Shown piece after piece: positions 6,001 through 8,193 of a stretch of DNA of 8,193 bases. Made by a program: the position numbers and the translations under genes. The DNA is taken from NCBI GenBank assembly GCA_007123695.1, contig SLGN01000687.1, positions 1-8,193 of the forward strand, given 5' to 3'. The DNA comes from Verrucomicrobiales bacterium (lineage in GTDB: Bacteria; Verrucomicrobiota; Verrucomicrobiia; Verrucomicrobiales; DEV007). Numbering within the stretch: position 1 is the first letter of the stretch; each line of letters opens with the position of its first letter. The notes beneath the pieces were generated by a model, which was not told the origin of the DNA, ran no database searches, and saw nothing but the letters and a program-made list of their open reading frames with translations.

Positions 6001-8193
6001 GCATCGACGAGGCCGTGGTTGCCGCGAATGATGCGGCCTCCGTGACCGATCTGGACGAAATTGTTGTCTCCGCTGGTGCCGCCGGTGGCGGTGATGCCGC
6101 CGGCAGTGCTTTCGACGGTGACGTTCCCGGAGATGTCTCCGCTGCCGGTGATGCCTCCGTGGCCGATCATGACGTAGCGACTGGATTGGGCGGAGGCCAG
6201 CGCGAGGCCGGCGGTCATGGTGATGTCGCCGACAGTGCGCAGGGTGACGTCGCCGGTGGCCCCGCCAGCCTCGACGCGGATCCCGTGGCCGATCTGGGCG
6301 TAGGTATCGGCATTTGTGCCTGCGGCGAGGGACGCGCCCCCCCCGAAGTCGAGGTCGAGGTGGCCACTGCGGTCGCCCTCGTGGTTGCGACCGCCATGGC
6401 CCACGAGGGCAAAGGCGCGGTTGCCCCCGCCGCCGACGACGCTGAGGTCGCCGGAACCCTCGATCTCGATGTTCCCGCTCGTCACCGCCGTCGACTGGCG
6501 ACCGCCGTGGCCGATCTGGACGCCGGAGTCGGTGCCGGTGCCGCCCTGCAGGGAGACGTTCACCGCGTTCGCGATCATGATGTTGCCGTTCCATCCCCCG
6601 GCCCCGGCGGTGAGTTCGTTGCCGCCGTGCCCGATCATCGAGTAGGCGTTGACGCCGCCGGCGGTCAGGCTCACGTCGCCGGCTTCGCAGAAGCTGATGT
6701 TGATGTTGGCGTCGATCGTCGCCGCGGTCGATCCGCGCCCGCCGTGGCCGATCTGGGTGAAGGCGCCGTTGCCGGCTCCGGAGGCGAGATGGATGCCGCC
6801 GCTCTTCGCCTGCACGTCGATGGCCCCGGTGATGTCCCCGCTGCCGTCGCCGCGGAAGCCGATCTGGGTGTAGGCGTTCGCGCCGGAACCGCCGACGATG
6901 TCGATGCGGTGGCCGCGGAGGATGGTGGAGCCTTGGCGACTGCCCACGGCGATCCCGTCGGTCTGCGTCGAACTGCCGATCGTGAGAACACCGCCGTTCT
7001 GTCCCCAGCGTCCGCAGTCGTTGAAGTCGATGGCCCCGGGGATGATCTCGGGGCTGCAGATCCCGTTGTTGAAGTTCACCGACGAGACGTCCTGGACACC
7101 GTCCCAGCCCGCGACAAGGGCGACGACTCCGGTGCCGGCGTTCTGGAAGCCCCGCTCGAAAGCGAGGTTGCCCGTCGACATCAAAATGAAGCTGAAGACG
7201 TGGTCGACGAATTCGGGCGCGGGCAGAATCGGATCGTTGTAGGTGACATCGCCGAAATTCGTCACGACGATGTTCCCGGTGCCGAAGTTGCCGGAAATGA
7301 TGGTGCTCTCGTTCTCCCGGGCGAGGACGTTCCCGCCGCTCGCGTTGCCGAGTTCGTCGCCGTTGACGATGTACTGGTAGCCGTTGCCGCCGAGGTAGTT
7401 GACGTTGTTGAGGCCCCCGCTGTCGTTGGTGCGGTGGATGAGATGGACGTTGCTGTTCGCCCCGCTGCCGGCGTTGAGGATGGCGTCGCCGTCGACGAAG
7501 GTCTGGATGCCGCCCTGGCGGGTGCCGCCGGTGGTGCCGCTGCCGAAGTCGCCATAGGTCCCGTGGCCGTCGCCGTGGCTGATCATGGCGTAGGTGCCGG
7601 AGCCGGCACCACCGCTCATGACGAGGTTTCCGCCATTGTTGGAGACGACGAAGACGCGGCCCGCCAGATCGCCCGAGGCGTTGGTGCCGCCGTGGCCGAC
7701 CTGGACGTACTGGTCGTCGCCCGCGCCACCCCGCATCTCGATGCCTCCAGCGCCGAAGACTCCGCTCGAGACGATGACCTCGCCCGCATGGTTGCCGGCA
7801 GCGCCGAAACCGCCGTGGCCGATCTGGGCGTAGGCGCGGAGGCCCGCTCCCTGGAGACCGTTGTTCATCGTGATGGTGCCGTCGGCATTGACGCAGATGT
7901 CGCCGAGGTGGCTGCCGAGCGCGCCGACGCCACCGTGGCCGATGTGGACGTAGGCGTCCTCGCCCCCGCCGGCGTTCATGAGGATGCTGCCGCCGCGCAC
8001 CGCGACGTTGATCTTGCCCTCGTCGATGCCGCCGCCGTGGCTGCCGGTGGCCCCGAGACCCCCGTGCCCGACCTGGGCGAAGTCGGCGGCGCCGGCCCCG
8101 GCGCGCATCACGAGGTCGCCGCCGTCGATGGCGAGCGAGAGGGTGCCGGTGGCGGCCCCGGTGGAGTAGCCGCCGCTGCCGATCTGGGCGAAG
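1..8193 (-). CDS. Giant tandem-repeat surface or secreted protein, internal fragment (both ends missing)
   Basis: One frame on the minus strand is open across the window: 2,730 complete codons from 8192 down to 3, no stop, first and last codons cut by the window edges. The octapeptide Y-A-Q-[I/L]-G-H-G-G recurs 57 times, always in this frame, so there is no net frameshift. Units average about 43 residues. They combine the octapeptide, a G-x-H-S-G-D-I type segment and a G-x-[I/L]-x-F-x-A-G strand, rich in Gly, Ala, Ser, Asn and Asp. Only four cysteines occur, all in the first 502 residues. No membrane segment, signal peptide, catalytic motif or beta-barrel is visible. The repetitive beta-strand pattern is typical of beta-solenoid adhesins of the filamentous-haemagglutinin (two-partner secretion) or autotransporter-passenger class; that role (attachment, cell-cell contact or biofilm structure) is inferred. 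A secreted calcium-stabilised structural protein is an alternative. No start can be chosen and no regulation can be seen. Certainty is high for the reading frame, moderate for surface location, low for specific function. Confidence 0.95.
3..182 (-). repeat. Higher-order block Z, copy 2 (cut by window edge)
   Basis: The unit starting at 182 has G-A-I-A-N-A-S-V-V-V-S-A, and that at 68 begins Y-A-Q-I-G-H-G-G-F-N-A-L-S with V-A-N-S-D-I. Over 39 compared bases (31-69 against 919-957) I count 7 differences. The second unit is truncated by the edge of the window. Confidence 0.5.
828..1067 (-). repeat. Higher-order block Z, copy 1 (two units)
   Basis: The unit starting at 1067 contains G-S-V-E-N-A-V-I-V-V-N-A, and the next (956) begins Y-A-Q-I-G-H-G-G-F-N-A-L-T and continues V-T-N-S-G-I. 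Both are matched about 885-888 bases further on, at 182 and 68. The word F-N-A-L directly after the octapeptide occurs only in these two units. Confidence 0.5.
2058..2456 (-). repeat. Enlarged unit: insertion of about 100 residues with tandem D-L-D-G-N
   Basis: After the octapeptide at 2457-2480 the unit runs 133 further residues instead of about 35. The normal start (S-G-D-I-D-V then S-V-S-F-L-G-G) is followed by an Ala/Ser-rich helix-prone stretch near 2310-2350 and a charged segment (S-Q-V-E-R-G-S-V-L-I-T-F). Two copies of D-L-D-G-N separated by L-L follow at 2169-2204, then N-I-V-G-S-I-N-Y-G-N and an Asn/Ser/Thr-rich tail leading into the next octapeptide. The two D-L-D-G-N copies are a 21-base direct repeat. 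The acidic pair could bind calcium, which is inference only. Confidence 0.75.
2385..2990 (-). repeat. Higher-order block X, copy 2 (five units)
   Basis: This is the partner of 5427-6059. It keeps the same order of unit types at a nearly constant offset of 3060 to 3069 bases, ending where the enlarged unit's insertion begins. The insertion was therefore probably acquired by this copy after duplication, or lost from the other. Confidence 0.6.
2907..2936 (-). other. D-G-D-G-N-A-L-D-T-L acidic loop (residues 1753-1762)
   Basis: In the unit starting at 2990 the usual H-S-G-D-I-T-V is replaced by G-A-V-D-G-D-G-N-A-L-D-T-L-S-V. The spacing of Asp, Asn and Gly resembles calcium-binding turns. The counterpart unit at 6059 has V-D-A-D-G-N-A-T-E-T-V at the same point. 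Confidence 0.5.
3051..3086 (-). other. EF-hand/dockerin-type calcium loop inside a repeat (residues 1703-1714)
   Basis: The twelve residues D-L-N-R-D-G-S-L-D-A-V-D match the canonical EF-hand loop: acidic or amide ligands at positions 1, 3 and 5, Gly at 6, a hydrophobic residue at 8, Asp at 9, acidic at 12. The loop sits in the second half of the unit starting at 3185, between I-G-G-S-F-S-D-I-F and I-V-S-T-G-N-G-I-L. No second loop and no clear flanking helices are visible, so it is not a full dockerin. Calcium binding is inferred from the loop. Confidence 0.65.
3465..4154 (-). repeat. Higher-order block Y, copy 2 (five units)
   Basis: This is the partner of 4860-5543: R-L-A-R-G-S-H-S-G-D-I, then G-G-G-P-G before G-N-T-G-D-I-S-V-V-S, then G-D-H-D-G-D-I with F-R-S-T-T-G-G-T-T, then Y-V-Q-L with S-G-D-I-A-A-R. 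The G-x-G-P-G insertion in the second unit is otherwise absent from the array, which makes this match hard to explain by the general consensus. Confidence 0.65.
4227..4262 (-). other. Acidic calcium-loop-like insertion (residues 1311-1322)
   Basis: D-F-S-G-D-G-S-F-D-T-L-T follows F-D-D-V-A in the unit starting at 4361. Ligand-like residues occupy positions 1, 3, 5 and 9 and Gly is at 6, but position 12 is Thr, so it is an imperfect EF-hand loop. The following T-S-G-E-G-I-L-F-V-A-G aligns with T-G-N-G-I-L-R-V-L-S-G after the 3051-3086 loop, so the two units probably share an origin. Confidence 0.5.
4860..5543 (-). repeat. Higher-order block Y, copy 1 (five units)
   Basis: Units starting at 5543, 5426, 5273, 5147 and 4982 match, in order, those at 4154, 4040, 3887, 3731 and 3575. 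Hallmarks are R-L-A-R-G-I-H-S-G-D-I, then a unit with G-A-G-P-G before G-N-S-G-D-I-T-V-V-S, then G-D-H-S-G-D-I with F-R-S-T-N-T-T-T, then Y-V-Q-L with S-G-D-I-T-A-R. Offsets are 1386 to 1416 bases. Its first unit is also the last unit of block X copy 1. Confidence 0.65.
5427..6059 (-). repeat. Higher-order block X, copy 1 (five units)
   Basis: Units starting at 6059, 5921, 5792, 5672 and 5543 match, in order, those at 2990, 2852, 2732, 2606 and 2480. Shared hallmarks are V-D-x-D-G-N-A in unit 1, A-N-x-x-V-E-S-x-x-G-S in unit 2, A-G-D-H-x-G-D-I-S-V in unit 3, A-G-x-G-G-V-[D/E]-G in unit 4 and S-G-D-I in unit 5. Offsets between partners stay at 3060 to 3069 bases. Confidence 0.6.
5544..6872 (-). 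repeat. Repeat zone 2: eleven diverse units
   Basis: Octapeptide copies begin at 6849, 6738, 6621, 6501, 6390, 6279, 6153, 6036, 5898, 5769 and 5649. The motif is the most varied here: Y-T-Q-I-G-F-R-G, F-T-Q-I-G-H-G-G, Y-S-M-I-G-H-G-G, G-V-Q-I-G-H-G-G, F-A-L-V-G-H-G-G, Y-A-Q-I-G-H-G-I, H-A-L-I-G-L-G-G, F-A-Q-I-G-N-G-G. Position 4 is Ile in ten of eleven copies. The last cysteine of the window, residue 502 (codon 6687-6689), falls in the second unit. Sequence diversity suggests an older part of the array than the zone that follows. Confidence 0.9.
5976..6005 (-). other. D-A-D-G-N-A-T-E-T-V acidic loop (residues 730-739)
   Basis: Located in the unit starting at 6059, after G-N-H-G-L-V. It is collinear with the D-G-D-G-N-A-L-D-T-L loop at 2907-2936, and the surrounding units also correspond in order, so this is probably one inherited unit type. 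A metal-binding role is inferred from the acidic turn alone. Confidence 0.5.
6873..7568 (-). other. Largely non-repeat module inside the array (residues 209-440)
   Basis: About 232 residues separate two octapeptides that elsewhere lie about 43 apart. The composition changes: more Asn, Phe and Val, one A-G-W-D-G (7098-7112), two cysteines at residues 379 and 393 (codons 7056-7058 and 7014-7016), an N-D-P-I near residue 319, and W-G-Q-N-G-G followed by L-T-I-G-S-S and A-V-G-S-R-Q-G just before the array resumes. A decayed octapeptide, N-V-H-L-I-H-R-T, sits at 7428-7451, preceded by N-A-G-S-G-A as in genuine units, so the N-terminal part is an eroded repeat. From memory, the series N-D-P, A-G-W-D-G, W-G-x-N-x-G, G-S-R-x-G, then Y-x-Q-I-G occurs in other filamentous-haemagglutinin-like proteins. 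I could not check this. The module may be a conserved spacer or a distinct folding or binding domain. Confidence 0.7.
7569..8192 (-). repeat. Repeat zone 1: six N-terminal octapeptide units
   Basis: Octapeptide copies begin (lowest base) at 8169, 8058, 7929, 7809, 7686 and 7569, giving units of 37 to 43 residues. The first copy reads F-A-Q-I-G-S-G-G and the last Y-A-M-I-S-H-G-D, so both edges of the zone are degenerate. The first five units share a methionine in the closing strand (L-V-M-R-A-G, I-L-M-N-A-G, I-T-M-N-N-G, I-E-M-R-G-G, L-V-M-S-G-G), which sets them apart from most later units, where Phe, Val or Leu is usual. One cysteine lies at residue 100 (codon 7893-7895). The array probably continues upstream beyond 8193, because the first unit is already a complete repeat. 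Confidence 0.9.

Noticed and set aside
5497..6594. Arginine-rich minus-strand frame of 365 codons
   Set aside because: It is a shifted frame of the repeat gene, with extreme Arg/Pro/His composition from GC-rich codons. The true frame through the same bases carries the repeat pattern.
6873..7568. A gene boundary between two repeat genes
   Set aside because: The frame remains open and in phase with the arrays on both sides, with no stop-start pair, so the segment is an internal module.
45..8192. CRISPR-like periodic repeats
   Set aside because: The repeated words are degenerate at third codon positions, separated by variable multiples of three, not palindromic, and embedded in a continuous reading frame.
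1..8193. Promoters, terminators, tRNA or rRNA genes, insertion sequences
   Set aside because: No T-rich terminator hairpin, tRNA-like cloverleaf, inverted terminal repeats or transposase motif was seen, and the whole window is occupied by coding sequence.

Overview
The whole 8,193-base window is the inside of one giant gene on the minus strand. In the frame whose codons end at positions 8192 to 3, I read 2,730 codons without a stop. Neither the start nor the stop codon is in the window, so the protein is longer than about 2,730 residues at both ends. No other gene, RNA gene, mobile element, promoter or terminator could be supported.

The protein (N-terminus at position 8193, C-terminal direction towards position 1) is a long tandem array. 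Its signature octapeptide is Y-A-Q-[I/L]-G-H-G-G. I count 57 copies, 48 with an intact G-H-G-G, plus one strongly decayed copy. A typical unit is about 43 residues: the octapeptide, a short variable stretch often ending in G-x-H-S-G-D-I, a valine/alanine-rich strand, then a G-x-[I/L]-x-F-x-A-G strand. Low cysteine, abundant Gly/Ala/Ser/Asn/Asp and alternating hydrophobic residues fit a secreted or surface beta-solenoid of the filamentous-haemagglutinin or autotransporter-passenger kind. That class is inference, because no secretion domain or outer-membrane barrel lies in the window.

Layout from N- to C-terminus: (1) 8192-7569, six units whose final strand usually carries Met; (2) 7568-6873, about 232 residues largely outside the repeat pattern, with two of the four cysteines and an A-G-W-D-G motif; (3) 6872-5544, eleven diverse units; (4) 5543-3186, seventeen more uniform units, mostly Y-[A/V]-Q-L-G-H-G-G with H-S-G-D-I; (5) 3185-2058, six units, one with a long insertion; (6) 2057-1, seventeen diverse units running off the window. 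Some units resemble distant units more than their neighbours, and in the same order. This implies multi-unit block duplications: 6059-5427 with 2990-2385, 5543-4860 with 4154-3465, and 1067-828 with 182-3. Five units contain acidic D-x-[D/N/S]-x-D-G-like loops, one a textbook EF-hand/dockerin-type calcium loop.

The DNA is GC-rich (about two thirds by eye) with strong GGC/GCC/ATC/GAC codon preference, so the host is a high-GC bacterium, probably one with an outer membrane (for example Verrucomicrobiota, Planctomycetota or Pseudomonadota). The window alone cannot fix the phylum.
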